NCBI GenBank assembly: GCA_003527225.1
Contig: DPXQ01000110.1
Span: forward strand, 55,261 to 119,260
Origin: Rhizobium sp.
GTDB taxonomy: Bacteria > Pseudomonadota > Alphaproteobacteria > Rhizobiales > Rhizobiaceae
DNA: 64,000 bases
Direction of reading: 5' to 3'
The translations under genes and the position numbers were made by a program. The notes under the pieces were generated by a model that was not told the origin of the DNA, made no database searches, and saw only the letters and a program-made list of their open reading frames with translations. Positions 26,363 to 35,356 of this stretch are shown here, piece by piece; within the stretch, counting starts at the first letter, position 1, and each line of letters begins with the position of its first letter.

Positions 26363-27685
26363 TTACCCGAGAAGGTCTACCAGCAAGGATGACATCTCCG
26401 GAATGGCTGCGACGATGGCCAAACCGATAGCAGCCGTTACCAGGAACGGTATGGCGCCCTGGGCGACACGTTCAAGGGGCAAGCGGGTCACATTGGCGGC
26501 CACGTAGAGATTGATGCCTACCGGTGGGGTAAAGAGGCCGATGGCAAGGTTTATCATCACCAGGATGCCGAACCAGACCGGATCCCAGCCGAGCTCGCGC
26601 GAGACCGGCAGGAAGATCGGCAAGCAGATGAACATGATGGTGATTGCGTCCATGAACATGCCTGCAATCAGCAGAATGACCATGATGATGAGCAGGATCA
26701 CCCACTGGTTGTCGCTGACCCCGAGAAGGACGGAAGAATACCGGCCGATAAGATCGTCGACGGTCACGACCCAGCCGAAGAGGCTGGCATAGGCGACTAC
26801 CAGCATGACGACCGCTGATGAGGCCGCGGCGTCAGTGAGCGAGTCATAGAGCCCTTTGAAAGTCAGTGTACGGTAGATGACGCCGCCAACGAAGAGGGCG
26901 TAGACGGTGGCCACCAGCGCCGCTTCCGTCGGGGTAAAGGCGCCGGAATAAATGCCGCCCAGAATCACGACAGGCGTCATCAGGCCCCAGAACGAATCGA
27001 GGAAGGAGCGCCACAGGCGGCGGCCGTAGGGAAGTTCCGCATAGTGCGCCGGCATCAGCCGGTTGAGATTGGGCGAGCCTTCCGCGATCTTCGTTTTCTT
27101 GGCGAACGGCAGGGTGAGAAGCATCAGGATGCCCATGAACAGACCAGGAATGATGGCTGCTATGAAAAGTTGCGAGATCGAGGTCTCGGCGATCACGCCG
27201 TAGATGACCAGACCGATCGATGGCGGGATGACTATGGACAGAGCCGCGCCCGTACATACCAGTCCTGCCGCAAAGACGCGCGTGTAGCCGTCCTCCTCCA
27301 TCCCTTTGACGATGAGCGGGCCTATGGCGGCGACCGAGGCCGGGCCCGAACCGCTGACGGCACCCCAGAATAGACAGACCACTGTGCCCACCACGCCCAT
27401 GCCGCCAGGCAATGTGCCTATCAACACACGGAAGAAGCCGATCATGCGTTCGGCGATTCCCAGGGAGCCCATAAGTGCGCCGGCGAGTATGAAGAAGGGG
27501 ATGGCGAGTAGCGAGAACTTCGCGATGCCAGTGGCGATGAGGTCGCCCACAAGATCCAGGCCGAAGCCAAGTATCCACATGGCGTAGAGAGCAGAAAGGC
27601 CAAGTGCGAAGGCGACCGGAAGGCGCAACACAAGGAGGACGAAGAAGAGGATGAGCATCTGCGTGCCAGCGCCGAGATCAGCCAT
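26363..27685 (-). CDS. dctM: TRAP transporter large permease (DctM family), system 1
   Basis: 440 residues with about 12 hydrophobic segments. Family landmarks are present: AGALMGSLGIAERMIGF, FWGAVSGSGPASVAAIG, CTGAALSIVIPPSIGLVIYG, YSGAFTPTEAALVA and the C-terminal MINLAIGLFTPPVGINLYV. It is the sodium-coupled membrane subunit that works with a DctQ and a DctP. Its start overlaps the DctQ stop by 8 bases (27678-27685), so the two are translationally coupled. Last gene of the minus-strand dctP-dctQ-dctM operon. Likely substrate: a carboxylate handled by the divergent acyl-CoA ligase operon (inference). Confidence 0.92.
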   Translation of the reverse strand: MADLGAGTQMLILFFVLLVLRLPVAFALGLSALYAMWILGFGLDLVGDLIATGIAKFSLLAIPFFILAGALMGSLGIAERMIGFFRVLIGTLPGGMGVVGTVVCLFWGAVSGSGPASVAAIGPLIVKGMEEDGYTRVFAAGLVCTGAALSIVIPPSIGLVIYGVIAETSISQLFIAAIIPGLFMGILMLLTLPFAKKTKIAEGSPNLNRLMPAHYAELPYGRRLWRSFLDSFWGLMTPVVILGGIYSGAFTPTEAALVATVYALFVGGVIYRTLTFKGLYDSLTDAAASSAVVMLVVAYASLFGWVVTVDDLIGRYSSVLLGVSDNQWVILLIIMVILLIAGMFMDAITIMFICLPIFLPVSRELGWDPVWFGILVMINLAIGLFTPPVGINLYVAANVTRLPLERVAQGAIPFLVTAAIGLAIVAAIPEMSSLLVDLLG

Positions 27686-28163
27686 GGTGGGCCTCCTCGT
27701 CGCAAAGCGTCTTCCAAGTGTCGAGAATATGTTGAACGTAGCGGATCAGGATCAAGGCAAAGCCGAAAGGCATGCCGACGCTGTAATACCAAGCAGGAAT
27801 CTGCAGGGCGTAGGAGCTAATGCCGCTCGATATCTGGTTTGAAACCAGAACCCAGCTGAACCAGGCTGAGAAGGCCAGGAGCGCGACCGACAGGAGGCCT
27901 GCCAGAATGAGAACCAGCTTGCGCAGAGGCTTTGGCAGAAGCTCGAAGAACAGGGTGACAGCGAGGTGGTCGCCTTTGCGTGCTGCGATCGCTGCGCCAA
28001 GAATGGTGAGCAGCAGGAAGCCGTTGGTGAGAAGTTCCTCGGACGAGGCGAGGGAGTAGCTGATGGTGTAGCGGACCACGACATTGACGAAGCCGAGCGC
28101 AGTCATGGCCAGGAAGATGATCGCACAGGCGATCTTCTCCGCGTCACGCAGGATGAAGGACAT
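27678..28163 (-). CDS. dctQ: TRAP transporter small permease (DctQ family), system 1
   Basis: 161 residues with four membrane segments, the DctQ topology. The first segment lies at residues 8-30 (AEKIACAIIFLAMTALGFVN), and SEELLTNGFLLLTILGAAIA with the following KGDHLAVTLFFELL is the conserved loop. Forms the membrane complex with the DctM gene it overlaps. It is separated from dctP by a strong hairpin that may set the ratio of binding protein to permease. Confidence 0.88.
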   Translation of the reverse strand: MSFILRDAEKIACAIIFLAMTALGFVNVVVRYTISYSLASSEELLTNGFLLLTILGAAIAARKGDHLAVTLFFELLPKPLRKLVLILAGLLSVALLAFSAWFSWVLVSNQISSGISSYALQIPAWYYSVGMPFGFALILIRYVQHILDTWKTLCDEEAHHG

Positions 28164-28191
28164 CGCTTTTCTCCAGGAGACTGATGGAGAA

Positions 28192-28214
28192 GGACCGGCC
28201 TTTTGGGCCGGTCC
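28192..28214 (-). promoter_or_regulatory. Intercistronic hairpin between dctP and dctQ
   Basis: A perfect 9-bp stem (GGACCGGCC / GGCCGGTCC) with a 5-base loop lies 20 bases after the dctP stop. It could stabilise the dctP message or attenuate read-through into dctQM. Confidence 0.55.
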
Positions 28215-28234
28215 CGGTTCGGATTGCGCTGCGG

Positions 28235-29239
28235 TCAGTTCGCGCCCGCTACGGTATCCTGGAAGCTCTTTATCAGCTCGTCGCCGACCTTGGCAGCCCA
28301 GGTGTCGAAGGCGGGCTTGGTGGCGTCGCGGAAGGCCTGCAGCTCATCGGCTGTGGGCTCATAGACTTCCATGCCCTTTTCGCGAAGGAAAGCGATGCCT
28401 TCCTCGGTGCTCTTGCGGGTGATTTCCTTCTGGTAGACCATGGCCTCGGTAGCGGCCTTCTGGATCTTCTCCTTTGTCGCGTCGTCGAAGGAATCCCAGC
28501 GCTTTTTGCTGACCCCGATGAAGATGGGGTCGTAGGAGTAATGCCAGGTGGTCAGGTATTTCTGTACTTCATAGACGCGCTGCGGGATGATGACGGCGCC
28601 GATCGGGTTTTCCTGACCGTCGACAACGCCCTGCTGAAGCGCGGTAAAGGTTTCGGTCCACTGCATCTGCTGAGGGTTTGCACCGAGAGCATTCATGACG
28701 TCGATATACATCGGGCCGGCGACGCGCATCTTCAGGCCCTTCATGTCGCCGGGCGACTTAATGGTGCGCACGTTGTTGGTGACTTCACGGAAGCCATTCT
28801 CGCCCCAAGCGAGAACCACGATGTCGCGAGCGGCCATGATCTCGGTCATCTTCTTGCCGGGCTCGCCGCCGGTTGTGGCATCGACCTGCGCATAGTTGGA
28901 ATAGAGGTAGGGCAGCGAGAAGACTGCCATCTCTGGAACCAAAGGGGTGACATTGATCGCCGAGGTGATGACGAAGTCCAGCGCGCCGCGGCTGACCATC
29001 TCGGCTTGCTTCATCTGATCGCCGCCCGACAGCGTGGCGTTCGGGAAGACGCGAACCGTGAGATCGCCATTGGTGGCCGCGCTCAGTAGCTCGTTGAACT
29101 TTTCAGCGCCCTTGTGCCAGGTGGTGGCATCGCCAGTGTTGTGGGAGAGGCGCAACGTTTCGGCGCTTGCCGAGCCGAACACGGCGAAGCACGCGATAGC
29201 CGACGACAGGGCCATCGCGCTCAGCTTTGAAAATCTCAT
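28235..29239 (-). CDS. dctP: TRAP transporter solute-binding protein (DctP family), system 1
   Basis: 334 residues. A signal peptide is clear: basic MRFSK, a hydrophobic core, and cleavage after SASA near residue 26. The mature part shows DctP landmarks: FPNATLSGGDQMKQAEMVSR, LKGLKMRV-like DMKGLKMRVAGPMYIDVMNA with the Arg that binds a substrate carboxylate, and LQQGVVDGQENPIGA. It captures an organic acid in the periplasm for the dctQM permease. First gene of its operon, divergent from the IclR regulator, with several operator-like palindromes between them. Confidence 0.93.
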   Translation of the reverse strand: MRFSKLSAMALSSAIACFAVFGSASAETLRLSHNTGDATTWHKGAEKFNELLSAATNGDLTVRVFPNATLSGGDQMKQAEMVSRGALDFVITSAINVTPLVPEMAVFSLPYLYSNYAQVDATTGGEPGKKMTEIMAARDIVVLAWGENGFREVTNNVRTIKSPGDMKGLKMRVAGPMYIDVMNALGANPQQMQWTETFTALQQGVVDGQENPIGAVIIPQRVYEVQKYLTTWHYSYDPIFIGVSKKRWDSFDDATKEKIQKAATEAMVYQKEITRKSTEEGIAFLREKGMEVYEPTADELQAFRDATKPAFDTWAAKVGDELIKSFQDTVAGAN

Positions 29240-29303
29240 AATTTCTCCTCCGTCAAATTTGCCGTTGCCGGCATATGGATCGCATGACCTCCATCACGCT
29301 CAA

Positions 29304-29435
29304 GATCCACATAATGGATCAGTTTCCACATCTGTGGAAGGGGCAATGTACATTCTAGTCCTGTTACTGCAAGATAATTCGTGAGGCTTGATATTGAGAG
29401 TGCAAATCGAATAGAATTATATTCCATATTATGGA
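29304..29435. promoter_or_regulatory. Three TCCA-N5/6-TGGA palindromes in the dctP/iclR divergent promoter
   Basis: Three inverted repeats share TCCA and TGGA half-sites: GATCCA-CATAA-TGGATC (29304-29320), TTCCACA-TC-TGTGGAA (29324-29339) and TCCATA-T-TATGGA (29423-29435). The first two lie between the genes and the third ends four bases before the first possible IclR start. They are good candidates for binding sites of the adjacent IclR protein, giving control of dctPQM and autoregulation. Confidence 0.6.
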
Positions 29436-29438
29436 CCT

Positions 29439-30278
29439 ATGGGGAGCATGTCAGTGACAGCGTTGAACGGTGCACAAAGCGTCGATCGGGCCTTGGCGCT
29501 TCTATCAACGGTCGGCAGGCATGCCGACCGAGGTGCCTCCTTGAGGTCACTCGTCGAGGAAAGCGGCCTCAACAAGCCGACCGTGCGCCGGCTGCTCCTC
29601 GCGCTGATCCGTGGCAGGCTGGTGGAGCAGGACGAGGAGAGCCGGCTCTATTATCTCGGTGAGGAAGCCTATGTTCTGGGCACGCTGGCCTCGCAGCGTT
29701 TCAACCTTCTCGAGATTTGCCGAGCAAGTCTCAGCCGCCTTTCGGATCGCACCCAGGACACAAGCTTCCTGTCGGTACGCCGCGACATGCTTTCGCTTTG
29801 CCTCTATCGCGAGGAGGGTACCTATCCGATCCGCACCCATGCGCTGCAGATGGGTTTCGAGCATCCGCTCGGCATCGGGGCGGGATCGCTTGCCATGCTG
29901 GCTGCTCTCTCCGACGCCGAGGTGGAGGAAGCGATTGCGGCAAATGAGGCGGTATTGCTGGAGCGCTATCCGAATCTTCCGCCGGAACGCGTGCGGGCCG
30001 ACGTCGCCCTGACCCGGCAGCGGGGCTACTCGCTCAACCCCGGCCTGATCGTCGCCAATTCCTGGGGTGTTGGCGTTGCATTTCATTTTCCCGATGGCCG
30101 GCTTGCCGGCGCGCTGAGCATCGCGGCCATCGACACCCGTATGCAGGAGATCCGGCAGATAGAGTTAGCTGGCTATCTCAAGCAGGAAGTCGCACGCATT
30201 GAGGAGAAACTCGCGGTCATGTTTTCCGCCCGCACGAGCGCCGCGGAGAAGCCGCAGATGAGGAGGCAAACCAGATGA
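29439..30278 (+). CDS. IclR-family transcriptional regulator
   Basis: 279 residues from the first ATG. Starts at 29448 (ATG) or 29454 (GTG, seven bases after GGGGAG) are equally possible, since the extra residues MGSM lie outside the fold. The winged helix is at residues 14-75 (SVDRALALLSTVGRH, LRSLVEESGLNKPTVRRLLL). The IclR effector domain follows, with GFEHPLGIGAGSLAMLAALS and a C-terminal GALSIAAI segment. It probably senses the transported acid or its CoA ester. It overlaps the thiolase gene by 4 bases (ATGA), so it is the first gene of the catabolic operon it likely controls. Confidence 0.92.
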   Translation: MGSMSVTALNGAQSVDRALALLSTVGRHADRGASLRSLVEESGLNKPTVRRLLLALIRGRLVEQDEESRLYYLGEEAYVLGTLASQRFNLLEICRASLSRLSDRTQDTSFLSVRRDMLSLCLYREEGTYPIRTHALQMGFEHPLGIGAGSLAMLAALSDAEVEEAIAANEAVLLERYPNLPPERVRADVALTRQRGYSLNPGLIVANSWGVGVAFHFPDGRLAGALSIAAIDTRMQEIRQIELAGYLKQEVARIEEKLAVMFSARTSAAEKPQMRRQTR

Positions 30279-31444
30279 CGAAAGCACAGATCGTTGGGTG
30301 GGCGCATTCACCCTTCGGGAAATCCGAACTGGAAGATACCGAACAGCTCATGGCTTCGGTCGCCACCCCGGCGATGGAACACGCGGGCATCGACATGAAC
30401 GATCTCGACGGAATTTTCGTCGGCGTCATGAACAATGGCTTTTCGAAGCAGGATTTTCAGGGCGCGCTTGTCGCCATGGGCAACGAGAAGCTGGCGCATG
30501 TGCCGGCGACCCGGCTCGAGAATGCCTGCGCGACCGGTTCGGCGGCGCTCTACAGCGCCATGGATTTCATCGAATCGGGCCGTGGTCGCATCGCCCTTGT
30601 GGTCGGTGCGGAAAAGATGACCGCGCTGCCGACCTCCGAGGTTGGCGATGTCCTCCTTGGGGCGAGCTACCGCAAGGAAGAGGCGAATGTCGAAGGTGGT
30701 TTTGCCGGCTTGTTCGGTCGTATCGCGCAAGCCTATTTCCAGCGCTATGGCGACCACTCCGAGGAACTCGCCATGATCGCGGCCAAGAACCATGCCAATG
30801 GTGCGCTTAACCCTTACGCCCATATGCGCAAGGATTTCGGCTTTGACTTCTGCAATACGGTTTCGGAGAAGAACCCTTACGTGGCCGGTCCGCTGCGGCG
30901 CACCGACTGTTCGCTGATCTCCGACGGGGCGGCGGCAATCGTGCTTGCCGACGAGGAAACGGCGGCTTCGCTTAAGCGCGCCATCGGCTTCCGTGGGCGT
31001 CGCCATGTCAATGACATTCTCGCGCTCAGCCGCCGCGATGTGCTTGCCTTCGAGGGCGCGCGCCGCGCCTGGGCCGGGACGCTTTCGGATGCGGGGCTGG
31101 GCATCAACGATCTCTCCTTCGTGGAAACGCATGACTGCTTCACAATCGCCGAGATGATCGAATACGAGGCCATGGGCCTTGCCAAGCCGGGCGAAGGACA
31201 CCGCGTCATCCGCGAAGGCATTAGCGCAAAGGGCGGCAAGTTGCCGGTCAATCCATCGGGCGGTCTGAAGTCGAAAGGCCATCCCATCGGCGCGACGGGC
31301 GTTTCCATGCATGTCATGGCCGCGATGCAGCTTGCCGGCGAGGCGGGCGACATCCAGGTGCCGAATGCGGAGCTTGCGGGCGTCTTCAATATGGGTGGCG
31401 CCGCAGTCTCCAACTACGTCTCCATCATGGAGCGAGTGAAATGA
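30275..31444 (+). CDS. Thiolase family protein (SCP-x/acetyl-CoA acetyltransferase type)
   Basis: 389 residues. The acyl-accepting Cys is C85 in ENACATGSA. His287 in ETHDCFTIAEMIEYE and His336 in GLKSKGHPIGATG complete a thiolase-like site; the HDCF form and the absence of the classic C-terminal CxG (here FNMGGAAVSNY) place it with SCP-x-type thiolases, some of which act as synthases or lack thiolytic activity. It overlaps its neighbours by 4 bases on both sides. With the acyl-CoA ligase and SDR it suggests activation, beta-oxidation-like oxidation and cleavage of an organic acid. Confidence 0.88.
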   Translation: MTKAQIVGWAHSPFGKSELEDTEQLMASVATPAMEHAGIDMNDLDGIFVGVMNNGFSKQDFQGALVAMGNEKLAHVPATRLENACATGSAALYSAMDFIESGRGRIALVVGAEKMTALPTSEVGDVLLGASYRKEEANVEGGFAGLFGRIAQAYFQRYGDHSEELAMIAAKNHANGALNPYAHMRKDFGFDFCNTVSEKNPYVAGPLRRTDCSLISDGAAAIVLADEETAASLKRAIGFRGRRHVNDILALSRRDVLAFEGARRAWAGTLSDAGLGINDLSFVETHDCFTIAEMIEYEAMGLAKPGEGHRVIREGISAKGGKLPVNPSGGLKSKGHPIGATGVSMHVMAAMQLAGEAGDIQVPNAELAGVFNMGGAAVSNYVSIMERVK

Positions 31445-33072
31445 CGAATGCAGCTCCCAAGGGGGGTGTCGCACCATGTTCGACGCGCGTGATGAATCTG
31501 GCCAATTTCCTCACGCAGGCGGCTCGCCGTCATCCGGACGATCCCGGTTTCGTGTGGGGCGATACGGTCTGGAGCTGGTCGGAAATGGAGGCGCGCGTCG
31601 AGGCCATGGCCCACGCGCTCGTCGCCGATTTCGGGGTCACCAAGGGCGACAGGGTGTTGGTACAGTCATCGAACTGCAACCAGATGTTCGAGTCGATGTT
31701 TGCTTGTTTCCGGGTAGGGGCCGTCTGGGTTCCCACCAATTACCGCCAATCGCCGGATGAAGTTGCGTATCTCCGTCAGGCGAGCGGGGCGCGGGTGATG
31801 ATTTGTGGCGCGGCGTTTCCCGAACACGCCCGTGTCTGCAAGGATACATCGCCCGAGTTGGAACATTTGATTTCCATCGGTTCTGCCGATTTCGCCGAGG
31901 ATTACGACGCCGTGGTCGACCGCCATCTCGGCAGGAAGCTGCCAAGCGTCGCGGTTGACCGGGACGATCCGTGCTGGTTCTTCTTTACTTCGGGCACCAC
32001 GGGTCGTCCTAAGGCTGCGGTGCTGACCCATGGCCAGCTCGCCTTCGTCATCACCAATCATCTCTGCGACCTGCTGCCGGGAACGGGCCCGCACGACGCT
32101 TCGATTGTCGTTGCACCCCTTTCGCATGGTGCGGGCGTGCATCAGCTCACCCAAGTGGCGCATGCCGCCAAGACTATCCTGCCGCCATCCGAGAAGCTGG
32201 ATGTGCCGCTTGTCTGGTCGCTGGTCGAGAAATGGAAGGTGACGAACATGTTCACCGTTCCGACCATCCTGAAAATGCTGGTGGAAGACCCTTCCGCAGA
32301 ACGGTTCGACCACTCGACGCTTCGCTATGTGATCTATGCCGGCGCGCCCATGTACCGGGCAGACCAGAAGCGGGCGCTGGCGACGCTAGGCGCGGTTCTC
32401 GTACAGTATTTCGGCCTCGGCGAGGTGACGGGCAACATCACCGTTCTGCCGCCGGCCGCGCATTCGGCCGAGGATGGCGAGTACGCGCGCATCGGCACCT
32501 GCGGTTTCGAGCGGACGGGTATGCAGGTGCAGATCCAGGATGAGCTGGGCAATGAGGTTGCGCTGGGCGAGCCGGGCGAAATATGCGTTATCGGGCCCGC
32601 CGTCTTTGCCGGTTACTACAATAACCCCGATGCCAACGCGAAATCCTTCCGTGATGGCTGGTTCCTCACCGGCGATCTGGGGCGCATGGACGAACAGGGC
32701 TTCGTCTATATCACCGGGCGATCATCGGACATGTATATATCGGGCGGCTCCAATATCTATCCTCGCGAGATCGAGGAAAAGATCCTGATGCATCCCGACA
32801 TCAGCGAGACGGCGGTTCTGGGCGTGCCCGATCCGGTCTGGGGCGAGGTCGGCGTTGCCGTATGTATCGCACGGCCGGGCGTGGATGTGGCAGCCATCAA
32901 TCTGCGTTCCTGGCTCGATGGCAAGATGGCCCGATACAAATTACCCAAGCGGTTCTTTTTCTGGGATGCAATGCCCAAGTCGGCCTACGGCAAGATCACC
33001 AAGAAGATGATCCGCGAAGAACTCGAAAGGCGTGGCGAGTTGCCAGACTTCGGCACTGCCAAGACGGGCTGA
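31441..33072 (+). CDS. AMP-forming acyl-CoA synthetase
   Basis: 543 residues of the ANL superfamily. The P-loop-like motif FFFTSGTTGRPKAA is at about 181-194, the A5 motif is YFGLGEVTGN (usually YGxTE), A7 is FLTGDLGRMDEQGFVYITGR, and A10 ends PKSAYGKITKK with the catalytic Lys. It would convert a carboxylic acid to its CoA thioester, and is the entry step if the adjacent TRAP system imports that acid. ATG overlaps the thiolase stop. No membrane segments; substrate chain length cannot be told. Confidence 0.92.
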   Translation: MTNAAPKGGVAPCSTRVMNLANFLTQAARRHPDDPGFVWGDTVWSWSEMEARVEAMAHALVADFGVTKGDRVLVQSSNCNQMFESMFACFRVGAVWVPTNYRQSPDEVAYLRQASGARVMICGAAFPEHARVCKDTSPELEHLISIGSADFAEDYDAVVDRHLGRKLPSVAVDRDDPCWFFFTSGTTGRPKAAVLTHGQLAFVITNHLCDLLPGTGPHDASIVVAPLSHGAGVHQLTQVAHAAKTILPPSEKLDVPLVWSLVEKWKVTNMFTVPTILKMLVEDPSAERFDHSTLRYVIYAGAPMYRADQKRALATLGAVLVQYFGLGEVTGNITVLPPAAHSAEDGEYARIGTCGFERTGMQVQIQDELGNEVALGEPGEICVIGPAVFAGYYNNPDANAKSFRDGWFLTGDLGRMDEQGFVYITGRSSDMYISGGSNIYPREIEEKILMHPDISETAVLGVPDPVWGEVGVAVCIARPGVDVAAINLRSWLDGKMARYKLPKRFFFWDAMPKSAYGKITKKMIREELERRGELPDFGTAKTG

Positions 33073-33093
33073 AGGACGATGGGAGGAGAGGAA

Positions 33094-33834
33094 ATGAAGA
33101 GTGTCGCCATCACGGGCGGCGCGTCCGGGATTGGTTTTGCCTCGGCAAGGCTTCTTTTGGCGCGCGGTTTCGCACCCTGGCTTCTGGATCTGAAGCCGCA
33201 GACGCTGGCGGACGCCTGCGCCAAACTCGGCCTTCCGGCGGAACGCGGCATCGCGTGCGATGTGGCGGACGAGGCGTCAGTGGCCGAAGCCATCGGTAAG
33301 GTAGCGCAGGCGGGTCGACTTTTGGGTATTGTCAATTCGGCGGGCATTGCGGTGGACCGTTCGGCAGTCGATACCAGCGTCGAGGATTTCCGCCGCATTC
33401 TGGACGTCAACCTGATCGGTTCTTTCATCGTGTCGCGGGCGGCCGCCCGTATCTGGCTCGAGCGTGGTGAAGCGGGTTCCATTGTAAACATCAGTTCGAT
33501 TTCGGGCATGCACGGCAACAAGGGGCGCAGCGCCTACGGGGCCTCCAAGGGCGGCGTCAACGCCATGACCATGGTGATGGCGAACGAGCTGGGCCCCAAT
33601 GGTATTCGCGTAAACGCTATCGCACCCGGTCCGATCGACACCCCGCTTGCACGTGAGGTGCACACGAAGGACGTGCGCGCCCAGTGGCAGAAACGCGTGC
33701 CGCTGCGCCGCTATGGCACGATTGACGAGATAGCCGGAACAGTCGCCTTTCTCATGTCTGAGGATGGCGGCTATGTAAACGGGCAGGTGATTGCCGTCGA
33801 TGGTGGTTTTATCACGGCGGGGCTTTCGGAATGA
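33094..33834 (+). CDS. Short-chain dehydrogenase/reductase
   Basis: 246 residues from ATG 33094, which follows GGAGAGG; the ATG at 33079 lies upstream of that site and is rejected. The N-terminal ITGGASGIGFASA is the nucleotide-binding TGxxxGIG motif. NSAGIA replaces NNAG, and the catalytic set is Ser in NISSISGMHG, with Tyr and Lys in SAYGASKGG. The C-terminus has AIAPGPIDTPLA and VNGQVIAVDGGF, as in classical SDRs. Probable oxidation of a hydroxyacyl intermediate in the pathway. It overlaps the next gene by 4 bases. Confidence 0.92.
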   Translation: MKSVAITGGASGIGFASARLLLARGFAPWLLDLKPQTLADACAKLGLPAERGIACDVADEASVAEAIGKVAQAGRLLGIVNSAGIAVDRSAVDTSVEDFRRILDVNLIGSFIVSRAAARIWLERGEAGSIVNISSISGMHGNKGRSAYGASKGGVNAMTMVMANELGPNGIRVNAIAPGPIDTPLAREVHTKDVRAQWQKRVPLRRYGTIDEIAGTVAFLMSEDGGYVNGQVIAVDGGFITAGLSE

Positions 33835-34685
33835 GTGTCCGCAGCATCCGGCATCCCGGTCCGGTGACGCAGGAGCGTCATGCTGCGGTGGCGTGCCAGG
33901 CGCAATCGCTGACGCTTACGCTGCAACCCGGCAAGAGCTTCAATGCCAGTGTAGCCGATGCGCTATCTGCGCACGGTTTTCAGGCGGCTTACGTTCTGCT
34001 CGACAATGTGCCGATGAAGCGCATGGATTATGTGATCCCTGCGGGAAGTCCCGGTGAAAGTCATGCCGCCTGGTACAGTGAGACCTATGCGCCGCCTTCA
34101 GGCGGCACGATATGCCGTTCGGGGCTCCATCTGGGGCGCCGGGACGGTGAAGCGTTTCTGCATTGTCACGGGCTTTGGGAGGTGCCGGGCGAAGGACTAC
34201 GCATGGGGCATCTCCTGCCCTTCGATGCGGAGGTGCGCGATGCCACCCAGGTGCGCGCCTATGGCATTTCAGGGGCGCTTCTCGATGTCGCAGATGACGC
34301 AGAGACGAATTTCCGGCTTTTCTCGCCACGTGCTTTGACCCTAGCAAACCAGGCGCGGTTGCGACGGGCGGTGCTGGCCACTGTGCGGCCCAATCGCGAC
34401 ATCTGTGAAGCGATCGAGGCAATTTGCGCCGAACATGGTTTCGAGGAGGCTCAGGTGTTCGGCATCGGCAGCCTTGTCGGAACCGATTTCGAGGATGGAG
34501 GTCATGTCTCTTCCTATGCCACGGAGGTCCTGATCCGTGAAGGGCAGGTGAACCGCACAGCGGAAGGGCCTAGGGCGCGGCTCGATATCGCCATGGTCGG
34601 CATGGACGGTGAGATTGCCGAAGGCGTGCTTGTTCGCGGGGCGAACCCCGTATGCGTCACCTTCGAACTCCTGATCCTCGGGTGA
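33831..34685 (+). CDS. PPC/DUF296-domain protein, apparently two tandem domains
   Basis: 284 residues. The first half carries PGKSFNASVADALSAHGFQA and HLGRRDGEAFLHCHGLWEVP, with the clustered His expected of PPC (DUF296) proteins; the second half repeats the pattern (RDICEAIEAICAEHGFEEAQ ... ANPVCVTFELLIL) with fewer His. PPC domains are trimeric folds known from plant AT-hook proteins and bacterial proteins of uncertain role. There is no AT-hook or other DNA-binding domain here. As the last gene of a tight catabolic operon it is more likely an enzyme or ligand-binding protein than a regulator; this is inference. Confidence 0.75.
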   Translation: MSVRSIRHPGPVTQERHAAVACQAQSLTLTLQPGKSFNASVADALSAHGFQAAYVLLDNVPMKRMDYVIPAGSPGESHAAWYSETYAPPSGGTICRSGLHLGRRDGEAFLHCHGLWEVPGEGLRMGHLLPFDAEVRDATQVRAYGISGALLDVADDAETNFRLFSPRALTLANQARLRRAVLATVRPNRDICEAIEAICAEHGFEEAQVFGIGSLVGTDFEDGGHVSSYATEVLIREGQVNRTAEGPRARLDIAMVGMDGEIAEGVLVRGANPVCVTFELLILG

Positions 34686-34698
34686 CAGGCGTGGGGGT

Positions 34699-34866
34699 TT
34701 AGGTTGCCGTTCCGGCATATATCTGTGCGGGTAGCCATTCCTCCAGTGTCACTTCAATAGTCATGCAGATCGGATTTCCACCCGCAACGAAGGGGCCGCC
34801 ATGAGCCTTGCCTTCCGTATTGGCCACGACACCACTGAGATTGGCGCGCAATGGCGGGCAATCCCA
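34699..34866 (-). pseudogene. C-terminal fragment of a second PPC/DUF296-type gene
   Basis: The minus frame reads LRANLSGVVANTEGKAHGGP and FVAGGNPICMTIEVTLEEWL before a stop. It resembles the PPC C-terminus and aligns in layout with ARLDIAMVGMDGEIAEGVLV...ANPVCVTFELLIL of the intact gene at 33831-34685. No start or upstream domain remains. Confidence 0.5.
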
Positions 34867-34868
34867 GA

Positions 34869-35190
34869 TTAACACCTATGGGTCCAAAACGCTTGGACCA
34901 CGCGTCGCAATAGCCCTGCCATCCCCGGTATCCACGTGGTGAGCGCGACGAAGACGAGAACCTCGCGGATCGGGTCATGGAAGCCGTACCCCATCGCCCG
35001 GTCGATCCGATAGGTGCTGGTGGTATGCATCCCAACGGGAATGGCTTGCCCCAGACCGCCGGCTCGCAGGTGAACCTGTCCCGTAACAAGACGTAGAGCC
35101 AGGACATTAGCGCGAATAAGAACGGGATCCACCAACTCGCCCAGAAGAAGAATGCGAGGCCGCGCCGAAAAGGCAGAAAAGGCCCCGCAC
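34869..35190 (-). pseudogene. Frameshifted remnant of a TDT/TehA-type transporter
   Basis: Minus strand, two frames. The first reads LAFFFWASWWIPFLFALMSW and WGKPFPLG; the similarity then continues in the next frame as MHTTSTYRIDRAMGYGF and LVFVALTTWIPGMAGLLRRV before a stop. The joined sequence gives the FPLGM-x-T-x-x-T-Y motif and last helices of tellurite-resistance/dicarboxylate (TDT) transporters. One frameshift lies near 35040, and the N-terminal two thirds are missing. From 35191 to 35356 I see nothing recognisable. Confidence 0.55.
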
Positions 35191-35356
35191 CCAGATCCCG
35201 CTCCGGAGTACAGGCGCCATACCAATGCTTTGGCGGCTAGCCCGTTGATAGCTGCAGCCGCCGACAAGTCCCCGAAACCCGTGCCTTTGCTGCGGCGCAA
35301 TGGCTTTAATATACCATCACCAGTTTCCCGCTTCCAAGCCGATCTCAAGCAGGGAT

